Shown here one piece after another: positions 15,665 to 24,922 of a DNA stretch of 35,412 nt. Source of the stretch: an uncultured Collinsella sp. (lineage in GTDB: Bacteria > Actinomycetota > Coriobacteriia > Coriobacteriales > Coriobacteriaceae). The stretch covers positions 1 to 35,412 of the forward strand of contig CABUBH010000019.1 of the NCBI GenBank assembly GCA_902489775.1, in the 5' to 3' direction. Under the pieces are notes generated by a model. It made no database searches and was not told where the DNA came from. It saw only the letters and a program-made list of their open reading frames with translations. A program made the translations under genes and the position numbers. How positions within the stretch are numbered: position 1 is the first letter of the stretch; every line of letters starts with the position of its first letter.

Positions 15665-17176
15665 TTAGCGGTAGGACACAGACTGCTGAGAGTCTTTCAC
15701 GACAACGTCGTGGGCGCCGCCTTCGACGATGGAGGTGGAGCTGACCAGCGTTAGGCGTGCCTTTTCCTGGAGCTCGGGGATCGAGAGGGCACCGCAGTTG
15801 CACATCGTGGACTTGACCTTATAGAGCGTGCCGCCCACGCCGTCCTTGAGGGAACCGGCGTAGGGAACGTAGGAGTCGACGCCCTCGACGAAGCTGAGCT
15901 TCGCGGCGCCGCCCAGGTCGTAACGCTGCCAGTTGCGGGCACGTGCAGAACCCTCGCCCCAGTACTCCTTCATGTACTGACCGTTCACGTTGACGCGCTC
16001 GGTCGGGCTCTCATCGAAGCGAGCGAAGTAGCGGCCCAGCATCATAAAGTCGGCACCCATGGCAAGGGCGAGCGTCATGTGGTAGTCGTAGACGATGCCG
16101 CCGTCGGAGCACACGGGCACGTAGACACCGGTCTCCTCGTAGTACTCGTCACGGGCGCGGCAGACGTCGATCAGCGCGGTAGCCTGGCCACGACCGATGC
16201 CCTTGGTCTCGCGGGTGATGCAGATGGAACCGCCGCCGATACCGACCTTGATGAAGTCGGCACCGCAGTCGGCCAAGAAGCGGAAGCCCTCGGCGTCGAC
16301 GACGTTACCGGCACCGACCTTGACGTCCTCGCCGTAGTTGGCGCGAATCCACTCGATGGTGCGCTTCTGCCACTCGCTGAAGCCCTCGGAGGAGTCGATG
16401 CACAGGACATCGGCGCCGGCCTCGATGAGCAGCGGCACGCGCTCGGCATAGTCGCGGGTGTTGATACCGGCGCCGACCATGTAGCGCTTGTCGTTATCGA
16501 GCAGCTCGTTGGGGTTGGTCTTGTGGCTGTCGTAGTCCTTGCGGAAAACAATGCCCATAAGGTGATCGTTGTCGTCGACGATGGGCAGGGCGTTGAGCTT
16601 GTTGTCCCAGATGACATCGTTGGCAACCTTGAGGCTGATGTTCTTGTCGCCCACGATGAGCTGCTCACGCGGGGTCATGAACTCGGAGACCTTCGTCTGG
16701 TGGTCATCGCGACTGGGGCGATAGTCACGGCTGGTGACGATGCCCAGGAGCTTACCCTTGGGAGTGCCGTCGTCGGTAACCGGCATGGTGGAGTGACCGG
16801 TCTTCTCCTTGAGCTCGATGACCTGCTCCATGGTCATGTCGGGGGTCAGCGTGGAATCGGACTGAACAAAGCCGGCCTTGTGATCCTTGACGGCCTTGAC
16901 CATAGCGGCCTCGGACTCGGGGGTCTGGGAACCGTAAATGAAGGACAGGCCACCCTCGGTAGCGAGCGCGACACCCATGTCGACGCCCGAGACGGACTGC
17001 ATGATGGCGGAAACCATGGGGATGTTCAGGGTGATTGCCGGCTTCTCACCGCGCTTGAAGCGGGTTAGCGGCGTCTTAAGAGAGACGTTGTTGGGGATGC
17101 ACTGCGAGGACGAGTAACCGGGGACCAGCAGATACTCCGAAAACGTGTGGGACTCACCGGGAAAGAACGTAGCCAT
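15665..17176 (-). CDS. guaB: inosine-5'-monophosphate dehydrogenase
   Basis: GuaB oxidises IMP to XMP with NAD+, the committed step to guanine nucleotides. The TIM-barrel catalytic domain carries the active-site loop GIGGGSICITRE with the nucleophilic Cys, the SDGGI phosphate-binding stretch and the flap region with YVPYAGS. CBS-type sequence (TMPVTDD...GIVTSRDY and LPIVDDNDHLMGIV) is inserted near residues 110-240. AAGGAG lies six bases before ATG 17176. At 503 residues it is normal. It resembles the branch of GuaB in which the active-site loop reads GGSICITRE rather than GPGSICTTR. Confidence 0.95.
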   Translation of the reverse strand: MATFFPGESHTFSEYLLVPGYSSSQCIPNNVSLKTPLTRFKRGEKPAITLNIPMVSAIMQSVSGVDMGVALATEGGLSFIYGSQTPESEAAMVKAVKDHKAGFVQSDSTLTPDMTMEQVIELKEKTGHSTMPVTDDGTPKGKLLGIVTSRDYRPSRDDHQTKVSEFMTPREQLIVGDKNISLKVANDVIWDNKLNALPIVDDNDHLMGIVFRKDYDSHKTNPNELLDNDKRYMVGAGINTRDYAERVPLLIEAGADVLCIDSSEGFSEWQKRTIEWIRANYGEDVKVGAGNVVDAEGFRFLADCGADFIKVGIGGGSICITRETKGIGRGQATALIDVCRARDEYYEETGVYVPVCSDGGIVYDYHMTLALAMGADFMMLGRYFARFDESPTERVNVNGQYMKEYWGEGSARARNWQRYDLGGAAKLSFVEGVDSYVPYAGSLKDGVGGTLYKVKSTMCNCGALSIPELQEKARLTLVSSTSIVEGGAHDVVVKDSQQSVSYR

Positions 17177-17255
17177 GTTTCTCCTTTTTCCATGCGACCG
17201 GTCGGCTGCAGGCCTCGTAGGACCCAGCCCAACCTTGGGCGCCCAATACTGGGGA

Positions 17256-17284
17256 AGTATCTTAACGCACTTTGACTGCTACAA
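17256..17284 (-). promoter_or_regulatory. probable guaB promoter
   Basis: TTGTAG (17279-17284) and GATACT (17256-17261) on the minus strand are separated by 17 bases. The leader that follows has GGGCGCCCAAGGTTGGGC, which can fold into short hairpins, but no purine riboswitch core is visible. Confidence 0.45.
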
Positions 17285-17369
17285 TGCATGATTTAAGAAG
17301 AGCACACGAGGGTTTGACGCAGGCTTTGCGTTTGCCCAGCAAACACTTTAGCGGGGAGACGTGGAGCAC

Positions 17370-17714
17370 ATGGAGTACAAGACAACGGCAAAGTTGGTCA
17401 TTCAAGCGTGCGACAAGGATCTGCCGGGCGTGTTCGGCCACGGCTGCGTCTTGCTGCTGCAGGGTATCGCCCGCGAGCACTCGCTCAACCGCGCCGCCAA
17501 GAGCATGGGCATGGCATATTCCAAAGCGTGGCGCATCGTGAATGAGGCCGAAGGGCAGCTGGGTTGCAAGCTCATCGAACGCGACGGCGCCCGCGGATCC
17601 ACGCTCACCCCCGCCGGCGAGCGAGCCATCGAAGCCTACGAGACACTGCAGGCCGAAATCAACGACGTCATCGCCGCCAGAGCCAACGACCTCATCGCCA
17701 GCATCAAAGAGTAG
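17370..17714 (+). CDS. short winged-helix regulator, ModE/LysR N-terminal type
   Basis: This protein of about 114 residues consists of little more than one winged helix-turn-helix. The segment LLLQGIAREHSLNRAAKSMGMAYSKAWR (only the SLNRAAKSMGMAYS core is diagnostic) and the wing with LIERDGARGSTLTPAGE match the DNA-binding domain of ModE and LysR proteins. No molybdate-binding or substrate-binding domain follows, so any effector response is unknown. The start is uncertain between GTG 17361 and ATG 17370; I chose the ATG because the GTG would sit only two bases after the GGGGAG site. It diverges from guaB and its end overlaps the PLP gene by 11 bases tail to tail. Confidence 0.85.
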   Translation: MEYKTTAKLVIQACDKDLPGVFGHGCVLLLQGIAREHSLNRAAKSMGMAYSKAWRIVNEAEGQLGCKLIERDGARGSTLTPAGERAIEAYETLQAEINDVIAARANDLIASIKE

Positions 17715-18708
17715 CTAATTTGCGGAGGGCGTTGTCTAGGGCGGCGGCTACGGTTAGGGGGTCGTCGGTACCGGCGAAGAGGCGGATGGTTCCCCTCTGC
17801 TTGCCGCGTGGGGCCGAAAGGCGTGTCGTTGCGCCGCCGGCGGGCGACGTGCTGAACTCCCCCGGCAATGTGTCGAACAGCTCACCCGCACTTCGCTCGA
17901 TAAGGTCAAACTCAACCGCCGGGCCAAAGCCGTGCTCGAGGATTCCCGTTGCAACCGTATGATCGGGATGCGAACCCAGCCCAGGATAGCGAAAGTTACA
18001 CACCATCTCGTTAGCAGCCAGATACTCGGCCAGCGCACGGGCGCGATCGAAGTGCGCCTGCATGCGAGCATCGAGCGAGGACAGCCCGCGTTCTAGCACG
18101 TCGGTCTCCTCGGCAGACAGGCCAAGCACAGACGCACCGCAGTCCGCAAGCAACGCGTGTGCGCACTCAGCGGCGGCATCCACGCGATGGCGCTTGAGCT
18201 GCGAGCGCGCCACCGAGACGGCGACGAGCTTGCGCGGAGCTTCGCCGGCACACACACGGTCGAGTGCCTCGAGCGACAGGACGGCACCCAAACGCAGCGG
18301 ATCGCACCCAAAGACGCTTGCCACGGTGTTATCCACCACAAGCAGCGCACGGGCCTCACGCGCCGCCCGACCCAGCGCACGCAGATCGGGCACGCGCAGA
18401 CCAAACCCGCCGATGGAGTTGACGAACCACCACAGGTGCGGACCCTCGGCATCAAACGAAGCATCCAAGCCCTCGGACGCGGCGGTAAACGCCGCAACCG
18501 ACGGCTCCCCCACGAGCACAACGTCGCAGGCATCAAAGCCGCGCGCAAACGCATCGGCAAAGTCGTCCGCAAAGGCCACCAGGCGGTCACCAGGACGCAC
18601 AATCCCCAACAGAGACAGCGCCGCCGGCACATGCGAGGCCGCAACAAGACGCGCCTCACGCGCACCAGCCCTTATAGCCCAGGCCTCTTCTAGCTGTTGC
18701 ACGTCCAC
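17704..18708 (-). CDS. degenerate Cys/Met-metabolism PLP-dependent enzyme homolog
   Basis: The protein resembles cystathionine gamma-synthase/beta-lyase over most of its length: DNTVASVFGCDPLRLGA matches the PLP-ring aspartate block, PGLGSHPDHTVA the conserved YPGL-SHP block, and IRLFAGTDD the C-terminal IRLS-GxED block. At 334 residues it lacks about 55-60 N-terminal residues of the family. Where the catalytic lysine (usually SATKY-GH) should stand, it reads VSVARSQLKRHR, with no lysine in register. It is therefore probably not a normal trans-sulfuration enzyme and may be inactive or have a new role. The start is GTG with a poor ribosome binding site. It follows the DUF4956 gene by 32 bases, same direction. 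Confidence 0.8.
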   Translation of the reverse strand: MDVQQLEEAWAIRAGAREARLVAASHVPAALSLLGIVRPGDRLVAFADDFADAFARGFDACDVVLVGEPSVAAFTAASEGLDASFDAEGPHLWWFVNSIGGFGLRVPDLRALGRAAREARALLVVDNTVASVFGCDPLRLGAVLSLEALDRVCAGEAPRKLVAVSVARSQLKRHRVDAAAECAHALLADCGASVLGLSAEETDVLERGLSSLDARMQAHFDRARALAEYLAANEMVCNFRYPGLGSHPDHTVATGILEHGFGPAVEFDLIERSAGELFDTLPGEFSTSPAGGATTRLSAPRGKQRGTIRLFAGTDDPLTVAAALDNALRKLATL

Positions 18709-18740
18709 GCGACACCGCCCCTTAAAAAAATTGAACCAAA

Positions 18741-19406
18741 CTAGCCGTGATATTCGCCGTTGTATTGGATCAACGTTAGATCTTCCACGCCATCGAGCGC
18801 GCGGATGGCGTCGGCATAGGGCATATCCACGCCGTCCGAGAACACCTCAACGGCCATCTCGACCTTGTCGCCGCGCATCGTCTTGGACTTGACGGAAAAC
18901 TTGGTGCGCCCGAATGCACGCACGATATCGTCGCCGGTGGTCTGACCCGTGTAGTGGATGACCATCATGTACACGCGCGCCTTGTCCTGGTGGCTCGCAA
19001 AGCCGGCAATCATCACCACGATCACCACCGCCGTGAGTCCCACGAGCGCATACATACCGGCTCCCGCCGTAATGCCCGTGGTAATGGACCAAAACAGATA
19101 CAGCAGGTCGAGCGGGTCCTTGACCGCCGTACGGTAACGGACGATAGACAGAGCACCGACCATACCAAGCGAGATGACCACGTTTGTCGAGATCGCGAGC
19201 GTGACCATGCAGGTGAGCACACACATGCCCACGAGCGTCACGGCAAAACTGCGCGAATAGACCACGCCGGTAAAAAAGCGCTTGTACACGTAATAGATCA
19301 GGATGCCCATGGCGAGCGCCACGAGCAGCGACAGGCCAATCTTGGCAGGGTCGACCTGACCGAACGCCTCCAAGACGGAGTTCTTAAAAAAGTCCCTGGT
19401 GCTCAT
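18741..19406 (-). CDS. DUF4956 membrane protein
   Basis: A 221-residue protein with about four membrane segments in its first 135 residues (IGLSLLVALAMGILIYYVY, the FAVTLVGMCVLTCMVTLAI region, LYLFWSITTGITAGAGMYAL and VVIVVMIAGFA), and a soluble C-terminal domain of about 80 residues. The conserved GALSIVRYRTAVKDPLD loop between segments is the hallmark of DUF4956. The biochemical role is unknown. Members commonly neighbour VTC-type polyphosphate polymerases and CotH proteins, exactly as here, where it follows the VTC gene by three bases. It may be a membrane partner of that polymerase; this is inference from context. Confidence 0.88.
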   Translation of the reverse strand: MSTRDFFKNSVLEAFGQVDPAKIGLSLLVALAMGILIYYVYKRFFTGVVYSRSFAVTLVGMCVLTCMVTLAISTNVVISLGMVGALSIVRYRTAVKDPLDLLYLFWSITTGITAGAGMYALVGLTAVVIVVMIAGFASHQDKARVYMMVIHYTGQTTGDDIVRAFGRTKFSVKSKTMRGDKVEMAVEVFSDGVDMPYADAIRALDGVEDLTLIQYNGEYHG

Positions 19407-19409
19407 GGT

Positions 19410-20201
19410 TTAAATATCCCCTCGGTTCCCAAAATCCGATTCCCAGTAGTTAAAACCGCGCAGGTAGGCGGTCTTGTCATAACACAGGCAGTACTTTGAG
19501 ACCGCCGTGAGTTCGGCCGCACCCGGCGGCACCATATCGCGCACCAGCTGCGGACAAAACTCGGTAAACTTGACCTCCATCACCAGCTTGCCGGGCTCCA
19601 GCACGGGCAGCGCGGGCAACGTCGCGTCAAAGATGTCAAAGCTCCCCACCGCCGCACGCACGTTACTATCAAAGGTAATGCGCACGGCGCCCTCGTCCAT
19701 CACCCACGGCTCGCGCTCGTAGTCCACGATGGTCCGCGGGCGCATCATATTACAGATGCACTCGATGTAGAACTCGCGACAGAGCGGATAGGGGCTCCTC
19801 AGCAAAAAGTCGTAGTCGCCAGCCAGAATCTGCTCAAACTCGCCACGCGTGAGTGGCGCGTCCTCCTTGTAGATCCAGCTGCCGTACTTCTTTTTGCGCT
19901 CGAGCTTAATCACCTTGTCGCTGCCGTTATAGATGCGCACGCGATACTTTTTGCGCATGAAAATACTGGCGTCTTTTTCCTCGTAGGCCGAGTTGCAGTA
20001 GTCGTCAAAATACAGGCTGCGAATAGTGTAACCGCCCGCCCGCGCATGCTTGTCCAGCTTAAACACCGGCGCCATGCGACAGGCAAGCGCGGCGTGTTCG
20101 CCCTCGTTAATGAGATATTTGAGCTCGTGGCGGTAACGCTCCTGCGTGGTACGCGCGGGAGGTGCCGCCAGGCGCTCAAACAGAGCGCTAGCCCTCCTCA
20201 T
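19410..20201 (-). CDS. VTC-domain polyphosphate polymerase
   Basis: The triphosphate-tunnel fold of the VTC family is readable in order: RHELKYLI (basic and acidic tunnel residues), IRSLYFDD, YRVRIYNG, IKLERKKK, IVDYEREPW, VRITFD and MEVKF. In yeast Vtc4 this domain makes inorganic polyphosphate from ATP; bacterial members are assumed to polymerise phosphate or nucleotides in a similar way. No membrane segment is present, so it would act at the inner membrane face, perhaps held by the DUF4956 protein. It overlaps the CotH gene by 14 bases, which implies coupled translation. Confidence 0.9.
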   Translation of the reverse strand: MRRASALFERLAAPPARTTQERYRHELKYLINEGEHAALACRMAPVFKLDKHARAGGYTIRSLYFDDYCNSAYEEKDASIFMRKKYRVRIYNGSDKVIKLERKKKYGSWIYKEDAPLTRGEFEQILAGDYDFLLRSPYPLCREFYIECICNMMRPRTIVDYEREPWVMDEGAVRITFDSNVRAAVGSFDIFDATLPALPVLEPGKLVMEVKFTEFCPQLVRDMVPPGAAELTAVSKYCLCYDKTAYLRGFNYWESDFGNRGDI

Positions 20202-21957
20202 ACGTGTCCTCCACGACCTTACCGCCGTCTTGCACGTAAAAACACTTCATGCCATAGTGCTTGCCGTCGTCGGTCACATAGTAGTCAAACGCATCTTGCG
20301 TAAAGCCGTCGGAGTTGGTGGCACGCACGCGCACAAAATACTGGCCGGTATCGGGCGCATCGCAGGTCACCTCGGGAAGCAGCACGTCGTCGGCCTTAAA
20401 GACCACATCGCCTATGGCATAGTCGCGCGCAAGCTCTACGGTGTAGCGAATATCGCGCGCCTCAAAGTCGTAGGACGCATCCCAGTTAATGCGCAGCTTA
20501 CCGTTATCGATCTGCGGCACGCCGATGTAGAAAGGCATGGGCTTTTTAAAACTCTCGCGAAAGCTCTTGTAGTTCTCCTCGATCTCGGAGGGAATCGCCG
20601 CGGCGATCTGCTCATATTGGTCCTTGGTGACAGGCAGATTGTCGATATCGGGCGAAGCAAAGACCAGGGATTCAGTCACCTCGCGGTAGTGCTTGATCAT
20701 CTTGGTCAGGCGAGTCTCGGTCAAATACGAGCGCAAGTCCTTGACGGCACGGTCGAGTTCGCTGCGGAACGACTTGCTGCGCAACGCGCGGTTAAACAGC
20801 ACGTTGCCCCAGTAGTTGCTTGCGCCGCGCTCCCAGCTCGCGTAGTCCGAAAACCCGGTAAGAGAAAGCTCCAGCTTACGCAGCATACCGTCGTTATCCC
20901 AATCCAAAAAGTACCAGGTATTTGAGTTGAGAGGGCTGTACAGATAGCAGTTGCGGTTCTGCGTATCGCAGTTGCCCGTCAGGATCTGAAACGCCACCCA
21001 ATAGACCAGGTTCTCGGTATCAAAGTAGGTGTCGAGCACGTCATCGATCTTTTGCGATTCGTCGTTGAGCGCATCGAGCATCTCGATGAGCTTGGTGTGG
21101 TCCGTATCGCCCTTAATCTCAAGCATGCCTTCAAAGCTTGCCTGGTTGTAGTCGAGATCATCGGCAAGCTTAATGGTGTCCTCGTAGCGATGGAAATCAA
21201 AGCTGTTCACCTTGTACAGGTGCCCGCTCTTATCCAGGCCATGTGCCTTAAGCGCCGTCTTGTTGAGCTGCTCCACCTGCGTAAACAGGCCGTAGTCCTC
21301 AAAGGTATCGTTGGACTTTTCGGTCTGGTCGCACACCCACAGATGCACAAACTGCGTGCGCAGGCCCATCATCTGGGGAATCCCGCGGATAAGGTCATAG
21401 GCCATCTTGTTGCGAAAACGCATACCCTCAACCATGTGCTTGTTGAGCGCAATCGCACGCTGCTGGCGCCAGGTACCTTTTCCTTTTTTGAGCTCCACCT
21501 TGTAGTTCTTTTGCGTATAGGTACTCGACGTCTGACCGCGCACCTGCACCGTGGCGTTGGGCGCCTCCTCGCCATAGCCCACCTCGCCAGCGACGGGGCC
21601 CTTATCATCGCCTGGCTGCAGCAGGCCCATAACCTGATAACGCGTCACGCCCATGTCGGCATAGTCGTAGACCGAGTACGTATTGATCTCGGCCCAGCTG
21701 TGGTCGGTGTTCTCGGAGCTGTTACCGCGCGAGACCGTCAGGTACATGGTCACAATGCCCGAGTCGTCGTAGACCTCGTACAGCTCGTCCTTATCGCGAA
21801 GGTGCTTGGTCTCGCCCGAGGCCTCAGCCTTTTTAATCTTGTCCTGCTTTTTGACCTTTTTGGTCGAGGATTCGTCCTGAGACGAGCAGCCCGAAAGCAA
21901 CAGCGCACCGGCAGCCGCCTCGATCAGGCAGCGGCGAGACATCAACTTATCGATCAT
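20188..21957 (-). CDS. CotH-family lipoprotein (secreted protein-kinase-like fold)
   Basis: The start at 21957 has GGGGAGG five bases upstream. Residues 1-25 form a lipoprotein signal with twin Arg near the start (SRRC) and lipobox LSGC, so the mature protein is anchored outside the membrane. A Lys/Ser-rich linker follows, then the CotH domain: VRGQTSSTYTQKNYKVEL, the NKMAYDL block, NCDTQNRNCYLY and the metal-binding LDWDNDG. A C-terminal fibronectin-like segment ends the protein. CotH proteins are atypical kinases phosphorylating spore-coat proteins in Bacillus. Here the setting is the exopolysaccharide operon, so a surface role is likelier. It overlaps pelG by 11 bases. Confidence 0.9.
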   Translation of the reverse strand: MIDKLMSRRCLIEAAAGALLLSGCSSQDESSTKKVKKQDKIKKAEASGETKHLRDKDELYEVYDDSGIVTMYLTVSRGNSSENTDHSWAEINTYSVYDYADMGVTRYQVMGLLQPGDDKGPVAGEVGYGEEAPNATVQVRGQTSSTYTQKNYKVELKKGKGTWRQQRAIALNKHMVEGMRFRNKMAYDLIRGIPQMMGLRTQFVHLWVCDQTEKSNDTFEDYGLFTQVEQLNKTALKAHGLDKSGHLYKVNSFDFHRYEDTIKLADDLDYNQASFEGMLEIKGDTDHTKLIEMLDALNDESQKIDDVLDTYFDTENLVYWVAFQILTGNCDTQNRNCYLYSPLNSNTWYFLDWDNDGMLRKLELSLTGFSDYASWERGASNYWGNVLFNRALRSKSFRSELDRAVKDLRSYLTETRLTKMIKHYREVTESLVFASPDIDNLPVTKDQYEQIAAAIPSEIEENYKSFRESFKKPMPFYIGVPQIDNGKLRINWDASYDFEARDIRYTVELARDYAIGDVVFKADDVLLPEVTCDAPDTGQYFVRVRATNSDGFTQDAFDYYVTDDGKHYGMKCFYVQDGGKVVEDTYEEG

Positions 21958-23491
21958 CAGAACCTCCCCAATGTTTTTGGTACAGGCGAACCACCATACG
22001 TTCAAACGCACTGCGCGGCTCACCGCCCACGCGCTTGTCCTCGTAGCGTTGCTCAACACGGTCGAGCACCCGGCCAAGTTCGGTAAACCAGCCCGTCTTG
22101 TCAGTAGCCACAATGGGCTGCTGGCTCAGGATACGATACGGCAAGTTGGCGGTATAGGTATCGAGCCGCAGCAGCGCCACGATAAAAAACACCGCCGCAC
22201 CCAACAAAAAGCCAAAGCCGTAAAACTGCTGCGGCAAAAGCAACGACACCGCAGTCGCCAGCCCGGCAACGCCCGCAAACAGCCCCGAAGCCAGCACGGC
22301 CCCCTTATAGTCGGTAAAGTACAGCAAGATAAGCATCACCGTATTGCCCACGGCATACAGGCCATAGCCCACGCACAGCGTACGAAAATAACCGTGCATT
22401 AGGTTGTTAAAGCCCAAAGGTAGGGCCGACAGCACCGTGGTCTCGAGCGAGATGACCGCCGCCGTCACAAACAGCTGCTTGAGCGCGCAAAACCGTAGTT
22501 CTCGGTTGAGCGTGGCAAGCATTTCCTCCTCGGCCACCACAATGTCGCCCACCACGCCACCGTCGTTGAACAGGCTGTAGTAGTCGCGGTAGCGCGGATA
22601 AAAGTTGACCTCGACCGAGACCACAAAGTTGACGGACGTGACCAGGATCGTCAAAAACGCGATGAGCGCCGGCACATCGTGGTATGGCGCACCATAAAAC
22701 AAGCCCTTGACCTGCACGCCAATGGGACCGGCCCAAATTATCACCAAGTGCGCAAAGAGACCCAGGTTGGTAAACAAGCCCGTGAGCGCCAGCGGCATAA
22801 ACTGATCGAGCCACTGCAAAAAGAGCCAGGGGCTGCGGTCGCTCTGAGGAAAATAACGGTACAGCAGCACCACGTCCCAGGCGAGCATGACGCCGTAGCC
22901 CAGAGCAATTGACGCCAACAGGCCCTCGACCGGCGGCAGTCCCAGCGCCAGCGCGGCCAGGGCGCACAGGCACGCCACGCCAATGGCAGCCGCAAAGCTG
23001 CATAGGATACCGCGGTAATCCTTGATGGCCGTGAGGTAACTCATGCCGTTCCAGTTGACGATCATAATGTTGAACAGCCACAGGCACAGCAGCCCCTGCA
23101 GCAGCGTGGCGCCCGAGAACAGCAGAAAGACGCCGTAGGGCACCGTGCCCGCAACGAGCATGACAGCATTGGAGCCCCAAAACGAGGGCAGAATCTCGTC
23201 CTCGCGCTCGGCAAACAACATATCAGCCAAAAAGCGCGTGACCGGCATGGAGAAAAAGCTCGTGAGCGTGAGCGACGCCAGCAGCGTATAGGTCACCATG
23301 CACACCAGCAGGTCTTGGTTGGCGCGTCCCACGCCCCACAGACCGCACAGCACCAAAATACCCACCTGGAGCAGCACGCCCAGCAGCATCGGGCCCGTGC
23401 ACACAATGCCGGCGTAGCCATAGGCGCGCATCGTGGCAAACAGGCCCTTGCGCCTAAACAGGCGCTTGAGCTCAAAACCGATTCCGGCCAC
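21947..23491 (-). CDS. pelG: PelG, exopolysaccharide Pel export membrane protein
   Basis: PelG is a polytopic inner-membrane protein of the MOP/Wzx-like class that carries Pel polysaccharide across the membrane. The N-terminal MAGIGFELKRLFRR is the family hallmark. I count about twelve hydrophobic segments across 514 residues, with the conserved NFVVSVEVNFYPRYRDYY loop in the middle. The GTG start lies three bases after the pelF stop, with GGGGGAG upstream. Its direct neighbour pelF and the PelE- and PelD-like genes upstream confirm the assignment. Confidence 0.94.
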   Translation of the reverse strand: MAGIGFELKRLFRRKGLFATMRAYGYAGIVCTGPMLLGVLLQVGILVLCGLWGVGRANQDLLVCMVTYTLLASLTLTSFFSMPVTRFLADMLFAEREDEILPSFWGSNAVMLVAGTVPYGVFLLFSGATLLQGLLCLWLFNIMIVNWNGMSYLTAIKDYRGILCSFAAAIGVACLCALAALALGLPPVEGLLASIALGYGVMLAWDVVLLYRYFPQSDRSPWLFLQWLDQFMPLALTGLFTNLGLFAHLVIIWAGPIGVQVKGLFYGAPYHDVPALIAFLTILVTSVNFVVSVEVNFYPRYRDYYSLFNDGGVVGDIVVAEEEMLATLNRELRFCALKQLFVTAAVISLETTVLSALPLGFNNLMHGYFRTLCVGYGLYAVGNTVMLILLYFTDYKGAVLASGLFAGVAGLATAVSLLLPQQFYGFGFLLGAAVFFIVALLRLDTYTANLPYRILSQQPIVATDKTGWFTELGRVLDRVEQRYEDKRVGGEPRSAFERMVVRLYQKHWGGSDDR

Positions 23492-23494
23492 CGG

Positions 23495-24922
23495 CTACTC
23501 CCCCTCTCTGGGCAGGTCAAACGCTTGCGCCGTCACGTCGTACAGCGCGCGATAGTTGGCGAGCATCTGCTCGTGCAAAAAGTACGTGGCAACGCGACGC
23601 TGGCCGCGCTCCCCCATCTCAATGCGACGGGCGCGGCTTGTGCACATGCGTTCCATGGCATCGGCCAAGCCCTTGCGATACATAGGCGGCGTCACAAAAC
23701 CTGCCACGCCAAAGTCATCGCCCGGAGCGCCTTCGAGCAACTCACGGCAGCAGCCCACCTCGGTCGTCACGCAGGGACGACACGCGGCAAGCGACTCCAG
23801 CACGCTGAGCGGCTGGCCCTCGGAGATGCTCGTCAAAATGGTAAAGTCGAGCTTTTCCATGTACTCGACCACGTTGACGCGGCCGGTAAAGATCAGGTCG
23901 CGCACGCCCAGGGTTTCGACCAGCGCGTGGCACTCGGCGCCGTACTCCTCGTCGTCCACGCCGCCCATGATGTGCAGGCGCACCTTGGGCAGGCGCTCGT
24001 GCAGCTCAAAGAAGGCATAGATCATGGTCTTAACATCCTTGATGGGCGCCAGGCGCACCACCGCGCCAATGTCCACCCAGCCGTCATCGGTCTTTAAGGG
24101 AATATCCTTAAAGCGATCGAACTGGATGCCGTTGGGGATGACCAGGCATTTGTCCGCATCGCAGCCCATATCAATCTGCGTCTTGCGGGCGTTATGGAAC
24201 AAACTCGTCACGCGGAAGGCGCGGCGGTAGATCTCCTCCGAAAGCAGGTAGAAAAAGCGAATCCAGCGGTCCTTAAAGGACGGCACCACCCAATCGGCGC
24301 GAATGATCTCTTCCTCGCGCTCGCGGGTATAGATACCATGCTCGGTCAGCAGCACCGGCGCATGGTGAACGCTTGAGCCCAGGCAGGCGAGCAGGCCACC
24401 GTAGCCGGTCGAGATGGCATGGTACACATCGGCCACCGGCACCTCGCTGCCCAACAGGTAGAGCACGGGCAGCAACATGGAGCGCATGGTGTGGAATGCA
24501 TCGGCAAAGGGCGTGTAGGGATACTCGGCCAGGCACACGTCGCGAAAGATATCCATAAACGTGCGGCTCTGCAAAAACGAGAGCGGATGCACGCGACGGC
24601 GGTAGAAGATATCGAATAACACGTCCCAGTCCGGATTGGAGAGCGACACCAGACGGCGTAACGCCTCGCGCTCACGGTCGTTAAAACTGGCTTCATGTTG
24701 CTCGCCCGAAAGCCGCAGAGCATCGTCCAGGAACACCTCGTGCACCTCGACCACGTTGCCGGGCAGCTCGTAGACAAACTTGCCGCGGTCGGCAGCATGT
24801 GCGCCGATCACCCATAGCACAAACTCATGCTCGGGCATAGCCTGGATATAGCCATGCATCCAAGTGGACACACCGCCGTGTACATAGGGGTAGCAACCCT
24901 CGAGTACCAAGCAGATTCTCAT
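23495..24922 (-). CDS. pelF: PelF, GT4-family glycosyltransferase of Pel synthesis
   Basis: PelF is the cytosolic glycosyltransferase that polymerises Pel from a UDP-sugar. The N-terminal ICLVLEGCYPYVHGGVS with the conserved GGVS loop, and the C-terminal SISEGQPLSVLES carrying the E-x7-E signature of retaining GT4 enzymes, are both intact. The length of 475 residues is close to known PelF. Its ATG overlaps the end of the deacetylase gene in an ATGA junction. Confidence 0.94.
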   Translation of the reverse strand: MRICLVLEGCYPYVHGGVSTWMHGYIQAMPEHEFVLWVIGAHAADRGKFVYELPGNVVEVHEVFLDDALRLSGEQHEASFNDREREALRRLVSLSNPDWDVLFDIFYRRRVHPLSFLQSRTFMDIFRDVCLAEYPYTPFADAFHTMRSMLLPVLYLLGSEVPVADVYHAISTGYGGLLACLGSSVHHAPVLLTEHGIYTREREEEIIRADWVVPSFKDRWIRFFYLLSEEIYRRAFRVTSLFHNARKTQIDMGCDADKCLVIPNGIQFDRFKDIPLKTDDGWVDIGAVVRLAPIKDVKTMIYAFFELHERLPKVRLHIMGGVDDEEYGAECHALVETLGVRDLIFTGRVNVVEYMEKLDFTILTSISEGQPLSVLESLAACRPCVTTEVGCCRELLEGAPGDDFGVAGFVTPPMYRKGLADAMERMCTSRARRIEMGERGQRRVATYFLHEQMLANYRALYDVTAQAFDLPREGE

